Assembly: GCA_019359695.1 (NCBI GenBank)
Contig: JAHHGV010000010.1
Location: 1-64,000, forward strand
Length of the DNA stretch: 64,000 nucleotides
Direction: 5' to 3'
DNA from: Brasilonema angustatum HA4187-MV1
GTDB taxonomy: Bacteria; Cyanobacteriota; Cyanobacteriia; Cyanobacteriales; Nostocaceae
In this document: positions 1 to 8,650 of the stretch, in pieces
Numbering within the stretch: the first letter of the stretch is position 1
How the letters are laid out: every line of letters starts with the position of its first letter
Program-made: the position numbers and the translations under genes
Notes under the pieces: model-generated
Told to the model about the DNA's origin: nothing
The model's input: the letters and a program-made list of their open reading frames with translations, nothing else
The model's database searches: none

Positions 1-2384
1 AGCAGCAATTACAACAACAATCCCAACAATTAAACCCACCCCAAACCCAAACTCAAGAAACTCCAGAGATAGCATCTTCACCTCAAGTCACAGAACCTGG
101 TGCTGAAATTTCTCTTCCCTCTTCTGTGCCAAGTTCCGCTCATATAGAAGAGTCTGAACAATCACAGCAGCAATTACAACAACAATCCCAACAATTAAAC
201 CCACCCCAAACCCAAACTCAAGAAACTCCAGAGATAGCATCTTCACCTCAAGTCACAGAACCTGGTGCTGAAATTTCTCTTCCCTCTTCTGTACCAAGTT
301 CCGCAAAGTCTCCAGAAAGTCGGGAAGCAATTCCGATCAAAGTACCTGCGGGTGTAGGACTAAGAAATTCTCTAGCTTTAGGACGTGCGCTTCGTCCTTT
401 AATGCGCAAAATTCCATCTCCTACAGAAAATATACTGGATGAGGAAGCAACCGTTTGCCGCATTGCACAAGAAAAAATTTGGGTACCAGTTCTCAAACCT
501 GCGCCAGAAAGATGGTTAGAGTTAGCGTTGGTGGTTGAACAAAGCAGTTCAACTGCTGTCTGGAAACAGACTATCATCGAACTCCAACGCCTCTTAAAAT
601 ATCACGGTGCATTTCGGGATGTGCGAACTTGGGAATTAAAAATTACAGAAACAAAAGTACAATTATTCCCTCAAAATAGTACAGGTGCTTATGGTTCAAC
701 TCCTTATAGTCCTGAAGTATTGATTGACTCCAAGGGACAGCGTTTAATTTTACTGGTGAGTGACTGTATTTCTCCTGCTTGGCGAAACAAGTTTATTCAT
801 CCACTGCTAGAGTTGTGGGGACGTAAGGGTTTAATGACTATTCTGCAATTACTCCCCGAACGGCTTTGGGAACGAACAGCTTTAGCTTCAGAAATACCTG
901 TTCAACTGCATTCCCTTAACCCTGGAGTTTTCAATTCTCAGCTGATTGTAGAAACTTGGGATGACGATATAACTGATGAAATTGAGAACACTCTCCAAAA
1001 AGACGCAAACAAAATCCAAAATTCTATCCCTGTTCCCATTGTCACTCTAGAACCTGAACCTTTACTATTATGGTCACGAGTCATAGCAGGTTTAGGGAAT
1101 GTAAAAACAGCAGGGTTTAAATTTTCCTCTGAATTTTCCTCTGTAGATGGAGTTGAACACAGCGACACTCAACAATTTACAGAACACAAACAACTCAACC
1201 TAACTCCAGCAGCGTTAGTCAGTCGATTTCGCGCCACAGCTTCTCCCCTTGCTCGTCGGTTAGCTGGATTAATGGCAGCTGCACCTGTTAGTTTACCAGT
1301 CGTGCAACTGATTCAGCAAACTCTCCTCCCACAATCATCACAAATTCATGTGGCGGAGGTGTTTATGAGTGGACTGCTTAAACCTCTAACACCTATTCAC
1401 CAAAATACAAACGCTGATTATATTGAGTATGAATTTGTTGAGGGGATAAGGGAATTACTGCTAGAGTCTGTCCCAGTGAGTAAAACAATTTCAGTTATTG
1501 ATAACGTATCTGAGTTTGTCGCTAAACGACTCGGTTTATCAGTACGGGAATTTGAAGCGCGTTTACTTGTACCCGCGTCTCAGGGGGAAGATTCTCTGGA
1601 AACAAAGATTCGTCCCTTTGCACAGCTAAAGGCTCAAGTTTTACGACAATTGGGAGGGGAGTATGCGCGTTTGGCTGACGAGATTGTAACCGTTCACTTT
1701 AATCAGGGGTTAGCGCTGTACAAGCAAGGCAAACTCGATCAAGCGATCGCCTCTTACCGTAAAGCCTTGCAAATCGACCCAAATGATAGAGATGCTCACA
1801 ATAACCTGGGGAATGCGCTGTACGAGCAAGGCAAACTCGATCAAGCGATCGCCTCTTACCGTAAAGCCTTGCAAATCGACCCAAATGATCCAAATGCTCA
1901 CTATAACCTGGGGAATGCGCTGTACGAGCAAGGCAAACTCGATCAAGCGATCGCCTCTTACCGTAAAGCCTTGCAAATCAACCCAAATGATGCATATGCT
2001 CACAATAACCTAGGCTTGGCGCTGTACGAGCAAGGCAAACTCGATCAAGCGATCGCCTCTTACCGTAAAGCCTTGCAAATCGACCCAAATGATGCATATG
2101 CTCACTATAACCTGGGGAATGCGCTGTACGAGCAAGGCAAACTCGATCAAGCGATCGCCTCTTACCGTAAAGACTTGCAAATCGACCCAAATTATGCATG
2201 TGCTCACAATAACTTGGGGAATGCGCTGTACGAGCAAGGCAAACTCGATCAAGCGATCGCCTCTTACCGTAAAGCCTTGCAAATCGACCCAAATTATGCA
2301 TATGCTCACTATAACCTGGGGTTGGCGCTGAAAAATCAACGCAAACTCGATCAAGCGATCGCCTCTTACCAAACAGCGTTGTAA
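1..2384 (+). CDS. SAV_2336-type N-terminal domain protein with C-terminal TPR array (5' end outside window)
   Basis: The frame is open from the first bases, so the true start lies upstream; the GTG at 126 is only the first start-like codon inside the window. A Gln/Pro-rich linker comes first, with a 165-bp (55-codon) in-frame tandem repeat (copies begin at 1 and 166). A globular region follows, resembling the SAV_2336 N-terminal domain: LGRALRPL, then LDEEATVCRIA, then PAPERWLELALVVE, where the hydrophobic strand looks von Willebrand A-like. From about 1700 there are seven TPR units of 34 residues (N-LG-ALY-QGKLDQAIASYRKALQ-DPN) that are almost identical at DNA level. Proteins of this family commonly sit beside MoxR-like AAA ATPases in NTP-dependent conflict or signalling systems; that partner would be upstream and is not visible. 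The reading frame stops at a TAA (2382-2384) in the middle of a TPR unit. The family call is from remembered motifs; the biochemical role is unknown. Confidence 0.7.
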   Translation, partial: QQLQQQSQQLNPPQTQTQETPEIASSPQVTEPGAEISLPSSVPSSAHIEESEQSQQQLQQQSQQLNPPQTQTQETPEIASSPQVTEPGAEISLPSSVPSSAKSPESREAIPIKVPAGVGLRNSLALGRALRPLMRKIPSPTENILDEEATVCRIAQEKIWVPVLKPAPERWLELALVVEQSSSTAVWKQTIIELQRLLKYHGAFRDVRTWELKITETKVQLFPQNSTGAYGSTPYSPEVLIDSKGQRLILLVSDCISPAWRNKFIHPLLELWGRKGLMTILQLLPERLWERTALASEIPVQLHSLNPGVFNSQLIVETWDDDITDEIENTLQKDANKIQNSIPVPIVTLEPEPLLLWSRVIAGLGNVKTAGFKFSSEFSSVDGVEHSDTQQFTEHKQLNLTPAALVSRFRATASPLARRLAGLMAAAPVSLPVVQLIQQTLLPQSSQIHVAEVFMSGLLKPLTPIHQNTNADYIEYEFVEGIRELLLESVPVSKTISVIDNVSEFVAKRLGLSVREFEARLLVPASQGEDSLETKIRPFAQLKAQVLRQLGGEYARLADEIVTVHFNQGLALYKQGKLDQAIASYRKALQIDPNDRDAHNNLGNALYEQGKLDQAIASYRKALQIDPNDPNAHYNLGNALYEQGKLDQAIASYRKALQINPNDAYAHNNLGLALYEQGKLDQAIASYRKALQIDPNDAYAHYNLGNALYEQGKLDQAIASYRKDLQIDPNYACAHNNLGNALYEQGKLDQAIASYRKALQIDPNYAYAHYNLGLALKNQRKLDQAIASYQTAL

Positions 2385-2575
2385 ATCAACCCAAATTATG
2401 CAATTGCTCACAATAACCTGGGGAATGCGCTGTACGATCAAAACAAACTCGAAGATGCGATCGCCTCTTACCGTAAAGCCTTGCAAATCGACCCAAATGA
2501 TGCAAATGCTCACAATAACCTGGGGAGGGCGCTGTACGATCAAGGCAAACTCGAAGATGCGATCGCAGAACTGGA
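1703..2575 (+). repeat. 102-bp tandem DNA repeats encoding TPR units
   Basis: About nine 102-bp units are nearly identical in DNA, and most contain the HIP1 octamer GCGATCGC at the same place (within ...CAAGCGATCGCCTCT...). The low divergence, including at synonymous sites, points to recent expansion or gene conversion rather than ancient TPR duplication. Confidence 0.9.
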
Positions 2576-2696
2576 AATAGCTGTTCGCCTTGATCCTAGT
2601 AGTACGCTGTATCGTAAAAACTTAGAGAATTATAAGATAAAAAGAAGGGCTTTTGGGGGCGTTTATTTGGTGGGTAGAATGTTCTCAGTTATTTAG
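2385..2696 (+). pseudogene. Severed 3' end of the SAV_2336/TPR gene (two more TPR units and tail)
   Basis: This stretch continues in exactly the reading frame of the preceding gene after its TAA. It encodes the rest of the interrupted TPR unit, two more units (ALYDQNKLEDAIASYRKAL and ALYDQGKLEDAIAELEIAV) and a basic tail ending at TAG 2694-2696. In the other units the codon at the stop position is CAA (Gln of ALQIDPN), so a single C-to-T change accounts for the stop. No ribosome binding site is evident, so separate translation is doubtful, although an ATG lies at 2481. Read-through, a sequencing error or genuine truncation are all possible. Confidence 0.65.
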
Positions 2697-2881
2697 TATT
2701 ATTTTGTACTTTTGTCCTTTTCCTCTTTGCTCTTTTCTTTTTTTCCTCTTCAAGTGAAGCAAACTGGAATTTTTTCGCGAATAATTGCGTTGCATAACCC
2801 CACCCCGGTTTTGTCTGACGCCAAAACCGCCTCTCCCCTTAGCAACTACGATGTATGTACACACAAGTTCTTGGATTCCCA

Positions 2882-3091
2882 CTCGTTGGCGCAAAACCTC
2901 ACCCTGCCCTATCGGGCATCCCTCTCCTTAGTAAGGAGAGGGAAAGATTTTAGCGCAGCTAAAAGCGAGGGTGAGGTCAAATCAACCTCGTTGGCGCAAA
3001 ACCTCACCCTGCCCTATCGGGCATCCCTCTCCTTAGTAAGGAGAGGGAAAGATTTTAGCGCAGCTAAAAGCGAGGGTGAGGTCAAATCAAC
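2882..3091. repeat. Two perfect tandem copies of a 105-bp intergenic repeat
   Basis: Copy 1 is 2882-2986 and copy 2 is 2987-3091. Each starts near CTCGTTGGCGCAAAACCTCACC and ends with GAGGGTGAGGTCAAATCAAC. The CCTCACCCT and AGGGTGAGG ends and the internal CCTCTCCTTA/TAAGGAGAGG make nested inverted repeats, so each copy can fold into a long hairpin. A diverged relative lies at 32525-32681. The rest of 2697-3126 shows no gene. Confidence 0.85.
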
Positions 3092-3126
3092 GCGGAATAA
3101 AAGAGATTTGTGTATCTCAGCAGCCA

Positions 3127-4179
3127 CTAACCATTACCATTATTAATCTGACGCTGTAACTGTTTCAGCGTTTGATACATCTCTGGTAAGCGGCTGAGAA
3201 TAGCTGACACCTTCAAGTACTGTTTGTGCGGTAGCGCTGGACTTCCAGAGACAATTTCACCTGGTGCGATATCATTATGAATACCAGCTTTTGCAGATGC
3301 GATCGCCCTATCGCCAATCTTCACCTGATTGGCAATTCCCGCCTGTCCAGCCAAGATAACACCATTGCCAACTTTCACACCTCCGGCTATACCAACTTGA
3401 CCTGCCAATGCACAACCAGCACCTATTTGGCAACCGTGACCGATTTGCACTAAATTGTCAATTATCGTATGGCGACCTATCCGTGTTTCTCCTACGGCTG
3501 GGCGGTCAATAGCACTATTACAGCCCACTTCTACATGATCTTCTAAAACAGTGTAGCCGGATTGTTCCATTTTTACCCAACCAGTGGAACTGGGAACAAA
3601 GCCAAAGCCTTCTGAACCAATGACAGCACCACTGTGAATCATACAATCTGCACCAATACGAGTCCGTTCGTGGATGGTGCAATTGGCGTGCAAAGTTGTG
3701 CGATCGCCTATCTTAACATCTGGATAAATTACCACATTAGGATGAATGCACACATCATCGCCAATTTCTACTCCCTGCTGAATCACAACATGAGCACCTA
3801 CATACACTTGTTGCCCAATTTTTGCTGTCGGGTGAATAACTGCAGTCGGATGAATTTCTGGAGTCGGACGCCAGGGTTTATAAAATAATGCGATCGCTTT
3901 GGCAAATAACAACCGTGGTTCTGGCGTTGCAATCCAAACAATACTCCGTTCTTGTGCTTGTGCCTGTAATGTTTCATCTGCAGGTAAAATTAAAGCACTA
4001 GCATTCGTCTTGCTAACCATCGAAGCAAATTTTGCTCCTTCAATGTAGCTGAGAGCACCCGTTGTCGCTTCATCAACTGGTGTAACCCCTGTAATTTCTG
4101 GGTCATTTTCTTTATTGAAACAGAAGCTATTGCAGGAGCCGCTATCACCAAGTTTTTCTACAATTTTACTGAATTTCAT
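3127..4179 (-). CDS. lpxD: UDP-3-O-acylglucosamine N-acyltransferase (LpxD)
   Basis: The 350-residue product has the LpxD layout: an N-terminal uridine-binding-like domain (residues about 1-100, with DPEITGVTPVDEA near 26-38) followed by a left-handed parallel beta-helix of hexapeptide repeats from about 108 to 300 (IHPTAVIHPTAKIG and similar), then a C-terminal helix. The catalytic histidine is expected at His248 in QIGHGCQIG; EGFGFVPSSTGW (190-201) is also typical. LpxD adds the second 3-hydroxyacyl chain to UDP-GlcN in lipid A synthesis in the cytoplasm, so the host makes a Raetz-pathway-type lipid A precursor or related lipid. It stands alone here without lpxA, lpxB or fabZ. The start is the first ATG of the frame and full-length alignment supports it. 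Confidence 0.9.
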   Translation of the reverse strand: MKFSKIVEKLGDSGSCNSFCFNKENDPEITGVTPVDEATTGALSYIEGAKFASMVSKTNASALILPADETLQAQAQERSIVWIATPEPRLLFAKAIALFYKPWRPTPEIHPTAVIHPTAKIGQQVYVGAHVVIQQGVEIGDDVCIHPNVVIYPDVKIGDRTTLHANCTIHERTRIGADCMIHSGAVIGSEGFGFVPSSTGWVKMEQSGYTVLEDHVEVGCNSAIDRPAVGETRIGRHTIIDNLVQIGHGCQIGAGCALAGQVGIAGGVKVGNGVILAGQAGIANQVKIGDRAIASAKAGIHNDIAPGEIVSGSPALPHKQYLKVSAILSRLPEMYQTLKQLQRQINNGNG

Positions 4180-4568
4180 GGTTATTTTTCAGGAGTCCTT
4201 GAAATATAGGCAAAATAATTGTCGCTTTTTCTTAAGATTATGTTGTTTGCACGTAGATGAATAATATTTAACATTTTCGTAAGATGCACACAGATAAACA
4301 CAAATAAATATTCTGCGTAATTCTGTGTGCATCTGCGGTTCAAAACATCCTACAACTATATATAGCCGTTGCCAGGTAGATTAGGACATAGAACTTATGA
4401 GAAAAAACGGACATCACCAGACTTTCACACGCCTGTTTCCTGCGATGCACTGAGCTTGTCGAAGTGTTCCCTGTTCCCTGTTAAGCGTTCCCTGTTCCTT
4501 ACTATATTTACAGGCAGTCTTGGCGTGACTTATCACCTCTAAAAAAAATTGAAGAATTACCAAAGTTA
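4180..4568. other. Intergenic region between lpxD and mltA, no gene seen
   Basis: A+T-rich spacer. It contains short CTGTTCCCTGTTCCCTGTT tandem repeats around 4467-4500, a simple-repeat type seen again near 37505-37550, and presumably the lpxD promoter on the minus strand. No ORF or structured RNA was recognised. Confidence 0.5.
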
Positions 4569-5864
4569 TTACTTCAATAATAAATAATAGAGTTGACCAT
4601 TGCCGCCAGTGACACCAGCGCGATCGCCAGCTAATTTGCCAGTTCCCATAAAATAATCAACTCGTCCTGGTCCTTTAATAGCGCTTCCTGTATCTTGATC
4701 AAGTACATAGCGGCTCACAGTACGATACGCAAGCTGTCCATACTCAGTGGGAAAAGGTACACTGGTGTTAATCAGCGCTAATGCTCCTGGAGGCATAATA
4801 GATTTATCAGTCGCAATAGAACGTTCTGCTGTGACTGGCACGCGAATACTTCCTGTAGCCGCTGTACCACCAGTTTCCTGGAAGAAGACAAAGCGTTTCC
4901 AGCGCGGCAGATAAATATCCATCTGGTTTGGGTTCTGCTGAAAATACTGAGTCATAACTGGTAATGTTAAACCACTCAAGGGAAGTTTGCCATCTTTCGC
5001 CAGTTCTCGCCCTATGCTTGTCCACGGGTAATCTGTTGCACCTCCATAACCCACAGATGTTGTCGTACCATCAGTTAACGTGAGTTGGGCAGAACCTTGA
5101 ATTTGAATCATGTACGCATCAAAGCGATTGGCAAACCAAAATAACTCCAAACCACGTAACCGGCTTCTATCCCCTTGTAAACCATCTTTTCCTTCTAAAT
5201 CAACCCGTTTTGGATGTGGTTTCGCCCATCTCTCAAAGTCGGGTGGTCGTCGATAAATGGGATACTGATAGACTGGTGTGCGTACGCGACTGGCGGTATA
5301 TACAGGCTCGTAATAAGCAGTAAACGTCACGTTACCATTGTGATCTTTTCCAGAAGACTGGTAAAAGACAAACTCCTGACGAATAGCAGCTTGCAGTTGT
5401 GCTGGTGAATCATAGCTAACAACCAGCTGGCGGAAACGCAGCAAACTACGTCGGACGCGATCAAGGGTAATCCCTCGAATCGGATAATTTCGATAAACTG
5501 TTGCAGCCTTATTAGTTGTTAAGAAAGACAAGCTGTTATCTATTGCTGCTAAGAGTGCCTTGCGATCGCCTCCTTTGCCATTTTCACCCCAAATTTGCTC
5601 ATCCCAACCCAAGCAATTGTATGAAGAGCTACAGATTGTCCCCACATTTACAGGCGTTAATGCTGATATAAGGTGTCTAAATTGAGTGGGTTTTGTTATT
5701 GGCACTGGTACTGGCACTGGCACTGACACTGGCAAAGTCTCAGGTTGGCTTGGGACTGGTATTGGTATCGGTGATAAGTCAGGAACCTCAGCAAAAACTG
5801 AGCAAAGTGGAATAAAAAGAGCAACTCCTAGACTCAAGAAAAATAAAGTAAGCGTTTTTCTCAT
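4569..5864 (-). CDS. mltA: MltA-type membrane-bound lytic murein transglycosylase
   Basis: The 431-residue product begins with a clear signal peptide (residues 1-25, hydrophobic core LTLFFLSLGVALFIPL, cleavage probably after VFA). A low-complexity Pro/Val linker follows (IPIPVPSQ and VPVPVPVP, about 31-58). The MltA barrel domain includes FTAYYEP near residues 180-187 and IQIQGSAQL near 255. The C-terminal 3D domain contains DQDTGSAIKGPGRVDYFMG (389-407), and the Asp of VDYFMG is the expected catalytic acid. MltA cleaves peptidoglycan glycan strands to 1,6-anhydromuropeptides. No lipobox is obvious, so it may be periplasmic or anchored by an uncleaved signal. The linker DNA contains a perfect ACTGGC-type short repeat (about 5699-5730). 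Confidence 0.9.
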   Translation of the reverse strand: MRKTLTLFFLSLGVALFIPLCSVFAEVPDLSPIPIPVPSQPETLPVSVPVPVPVPITKPTQFRHLISALTPVNVGTICSSSYNCLGWDEQIWGENGKGGDRKALLAAIDNSLSFLTTNKAATVYRNYPIRGITLDRVRRSLLRFRQLVVSYDSPAQLQAAIRQEFVFYQSSGKDHNGNVTFTAYYEPVYTASRVRTPVYQYPIYRRPPDFERWAKPHPKRVDLEGKDGLQGDRSRLRGLELFWFANRFDAYMIQIQGSAQLTLTDGTTTSVGYGGATDYPWTSIGRELAKDGKLPLSGLTLPVMTQYFQQNPNQMDIYLPRWKRFVFFQETGGTAATGSIRVPVTAERSIATDKSIMPPGALALINTSVPFPTEYGQLAYRTVSRYVLDQDTGSAIKGPGRVDYFMGTGKLAGDRAGVTGGNGQLYYLLLK

Positions 5865-6502
5865 GATTTAGGTAAATCTTTCCACACTAGAGCAAAAAAT
5901 GGGTTTTACCCGAATAGCTACAATCCGAGACAGACGCACGACTATGTACTCAGGACTAAATATTTTTGATTGGTGCCCGGATATTGTCATTAGAAGCAGA
6001 CTTCGGCACAGGTTCGCCACCATACCACTTCTAAAATTTTTGAATTGTTGGAAAACGAGTTTTTTCACGGTGAGCATTTTCCACTAGAAGGTATACGGTG
6101 TACTGATTTGGTCTTTTGGGCATCACGTTAAATCATTTGGAACACATTCAACTGATTGTTAACCACGCAACCCTCGAATGGGAAGAGAAAGAGGGAGAGA
6201 ACAAGGGTAATACCGTTTCACTTTAAGGTTGATACAAATGGGAAGCAGGGAGCAGGGGGCAGGGAGCAGGGGGAAAGAATTAGAAACTAATCATTTGTAT
6301 CAGGGATTTCGTGAAATGGTGTAAGAAATTGTTCCATTCTCCTACTGCTTCATTTCCTTGTCCTTGTAGCTTTTGACGATTGTGATCCCACTAACAGTTC
6401 CCGAGAAAGTGGGGAGTAGAGAATTTCGATTTTCTTCAGAGGGCATCTGGGTGTAAGCTTGTACAAAGTTGAATAAAAAGAGACACCATTGAATAGCGTC
6501 TT
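5865..6502. other. Intergenic region with one MITE-like element
   Basis: Apart from the inverted-repeat element at 6211-6321 (listed separately) I see no gene. Short ORFs at 5868-6087 on both strands overlap each other and have no recognisable product or ribosome binding site. Confidence 0.5.
6211..6321. repeat. MITE-like element, family A, copy 1
   Basis: The ends are inverted repeats of about 28 bp: TACCGTTTCACTTTAAGG plus TTGATACAAATG on the left, and CATTTGTATCAGGGATTTCG plus TGAAATGGT on the right. The core is a GGGAGCAGGGGGCAGGGAGC-type simple repeat followed by GGAAAGAATTAGAAAC. Near-identical copies lie at 30904-31007 and 61057-61276. No transposase is encoded, so any mobility would be non-autonomous. 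Confidence 0.75.
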
Positions 6503-7273
6503 ATGTCAATAATTGCTCTTAGAGCATGGTATCTAGAGAATTATGAGCCGATTCCAGAATTGGAAAAACGTCCGCCGGATATTCGCCTCAGTAAAAAAAG
6601 CCTGCTGAAATCAGGGCTAAGAGCGGACTTCTTGGAAGAGAGTCAGGAAGTCAGAAAATCTCTATGGTTCGGGCGCTATCTAGAAGGAGAAAACGTTGAA
6701 TTTTATGTTGAAGGTAGTGGTGGTTATTGTGTCGCGAATATTGATTTAATAAGTCACGAAATATATTTCACCAAGCAGGCTGTGTTAGCGCAGTTAGAAC
6801 CCACAATTTTTTTGTGCTATCAAACTGAGTATTCAGTTGCAAGTGAGGCTTTACGAGAAGGACTGCTTCAGAGTTTGGAGATTTTAAACTTGCGATCGCG
6901 TTTACCTCTATCTTTAGTGGAGTCTTACCGTCCCAAGGAAGGTTCTGTACGACTCAGCCGAACAATGATGCGAAAAATTCATAGAAGTTTGTTGTTTATT
7001 GCTGACACGACACCTATTACTAAAATTGACGGTAAAGAGACGGATCTGCTACTTCCTAGCCCATATGTCTGTATTGAAATTGGTTATGCTATTCAAAGTA
7101 AGCGCTCTGAACATATTCTACTAGCCCAAATGGAACGCTCAGATATAGCAGGGCAGTTTCCTTTTGACTTACCACCATCACAAATTTTGCAATTTCGAGA
7201 CACTAAAGAACTCAGTAAAATCTTGCCTCAAACCATTGAAACCCACCTAGCAAGATTTAAATTATTTGCTTGA
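6503..7273 (+). CDS. Hypothetical protein with a TIR/deoxyribosyltransferase-like C-terminal half
   Basis: 256 residues, not assigned to a named family. The N-terminal 110 residues are mixed alpha/beta with no recognised motif. From about residue 111 the order of elements resembles the Rossmann-like fold shared by TIR-like and nucleoside deoxyribosyltransferase-like proteins: a buried strand plus helix (TIFLCYQTEYSVASEALREG), a second strand (RSLLFIADTTPI), then SPYVCIEIGYA, a strand ILLAQ, and FPFDLPPSQILQFRD near the end. In those families the Glu in a xxEIGYA-type motif is catalytic (N-glycosidic bond cleavage). That comparison is from memory of motifs, so the function (possible NAD or nucleoside hydrolase) is an inference. 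No signal peptide or membrane segment. The ATG at 6503 has only a weak upstream purine tract. Confidence 0.6.
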   Translation: MSIIALRAWYLENYEPIPELEKRPPDIRLSKKSLLKSGLRADFLEESQEVRKSLWFGRYLEGENVEFYVEGSGGYCVANIDLISHEIYFTKQAVLAQLEPTIFLCYQTEYSVASEALREGLLQSLEILNLRSRLPLSLVESYRPKEGSVRLSRTMMRKIHRSLLFIADTTPITKIDGKETDLLLPSPYVCIEIGYAIQSKRSEHILLAQMERSDIAGQFPFDLPPSQILQFRDTKELSKILPQTIETHLARFKLFA

Positions 7274-7529
7274 TAACGCTATTAATACCAATTCTTCATG
7301 ATAGCTTGCCCGTAAAGTGCCATACATGCACTTAATGTTTATTAAACGTATGCGCAAAGCGCAGGCTACGCCAACGCAGTCGCCTTAGACGCGCAGCGGC
7401 GTGCCGCAGGCTAGAACGCCAAGAATGAAAAAGTAAGTATTAAGTGCAAGTTTACAGAGAATTTGTACAAGTATAAAACGCTGCATCAATAAGCAAGTCT
7501 TAAGGTGATTTCTATGAAAAAATTTACCG

Positions 7530-7715
7530 ATGGAGGTAAAATGTACTCTTGATGCGAAGGAAACACGAGAAAGCATTTTGGATACCTTAGCTCCAGCAGG
7601 CGCACTCAAAGGATTAACATCATCGTATATCGAAGACTTGCGATTGGCAGCATCGAAAATGAATGGAGTAGAACGTCGGGCATTTATCAACAGAAACTAT
7701 TCAATCTATGGCTAA
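7530..7715 (+). pseudogene. Possible N-terminal remnant of an ISAzo13-like transposase
   Basis: A 61-codon frame encodes SYIEDLRLAASKMNGVERRAF, which resembles the short N-terminal helical segment of ISAzo13-family transposases (L-x-AA-KM-G--RRAF). Nothing of the DDE core follows: the frame ends and the PPOX gene begins at 7708. No terminal inverted repeats were found. The upstream 7274-7507 spacer carries only a G+C-rich GCGCAAAGCGCAGGCTACGC-type repetitive patch (about 7350-7415). Confidence 0.35.
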
Positions 7716-8259
7716 ACTTTTTGAATCCATCACTGAAGAACTGCAAGAATTTATTGAAGCTCAACACCTTTTCTTTGTAGGTTCTGCACCCTTAAGCTCT
7801 ACTGGTCATGTTAACCTTTCTCCTAAAGGTCTAGGAGGTTTTCGCGTTCTTTGTCCCCATCGTGTAGGTTACTTGGACGTTACAGGTAGTGGTAACGAAA
7901 CCTCAGCCCATCTGCAAGAAAATGGGCGAATTACTTTTATGTTTTGCGCTTTTGCTGAACCCCCGAGTATTCTCCGTCTCTACGGTAAAGGATACACAGT
8001 TATTCCCAGTTCGCCAGAATGGAAAACTCTGTATCCCTTGTTTTCAGAGATTCCCGGAGCGCGTCAAATTATTGTAGCGGATATCTCAAGAGTGCAGACC
8101 TCCTGTGGTTTTGGCGTACCACTTTATGAATATAAAGGACAGAGGGAGACTTTAGTCAAATGGGCAAATAAAAAAGGTGAAGCCGGACTTAAAGAATATC
8201 ATCAGCAAAAAAATCTGGTCAGCATTGATGGTTTAGCAACTCCATTGAGTAAGTCATGA
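7708..8259 (+). CDS. Pyridoxamine 5'-phosphate oxidase-family (split-barrel FMN-binding) protein
   Basis: 183 residues with the split-barrel flavin-binding fold: FFVGSAPLSSTGHVNLSPKG (25-44), a Leu/Val-rich strand YLDVTGSGNETSAHL, FMFCAFAEPPSILRLYGKG (about 78-96) and a basic C-terminal helix region with WANKKGEAGLKEYH. These are features of the PPOX-like group usually annotated as pyridoxamine 5'-phosphate oxidase family, whose members bind FMN or F420. The substrate is unknown, and it is not a canonical PdxH. It starts inside the 3' end of the transposase relic. Confidence 0.8.
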   Translation: MAKLFESITEELQEFIEAQHLFFVGSAPLSSTGHVNLSPKGLGGFRVLCPHRVGYLDVTGSGNETSAHLQENGRITFMFCAFAEPPSILRLYGKGYTVIPSSPEWKTLYPLFSEIPGARQIIVADISRVQTSCGFGVPLYEYKGQRETLVKWANKKGEAGLKEYHQQKNLVSIDGLATPLSKS

Positions 8260-8650
8260 GACTTAGGAAAAGTTTTGGCTCTCTTATTGGCTGATTTTGG
8301 CGCAAAGGTAGTTGTATGCGATCGCATAATGTGCTTGTCTACTTATTGATATTTATCTCTTCTTATTGACAATATGCTTTTCCGCTGAGATCCAAAGGGA
8401 GTCAACGCTTTTATAATGATCGCCACATACATAAATTAATTTACACTTACAAAAGCTATATCCGAAATAGACCATTTAACAGTTGTATTTAAAATTAAGT
8501 TCTAAAGAAAGCTAGGAAAACTTCTGAAAGTTCACTTTCATGTGTGCCATGTTATCAATGACACACTCATTTTCATTCCTATGTGTCATTGTTCTGCAAT
8601 ATTATGCAGACAATTAAGGTACATATTTTCAACATAAATAAAACTACTGA
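8260..8650. other. Intergenic region, no gene seen
   Basis: A+T-rich spacer holding an isolated HIP1-like GCGATCGC near 8318. Imperfect repeats of TGTGTGCCATG and TGTGTCATTG around 8540-8590 could form a weak hairpin ahead of the LuxR-type gene. No product recognised. Confidence 0.4.

Noticed and set aside
1710-2543. Minus-strand frames with WVDLQGFTVRGDRLIEFALLV repeats
   Set aside because: They are antisense shadows of the TPR repeats.
2712-3146. 144-codon plus-strand frame after the TPR gene
   Set aside because: It is made of the two 105-bp hairpin repeats and has no domain or ribosome binding site.
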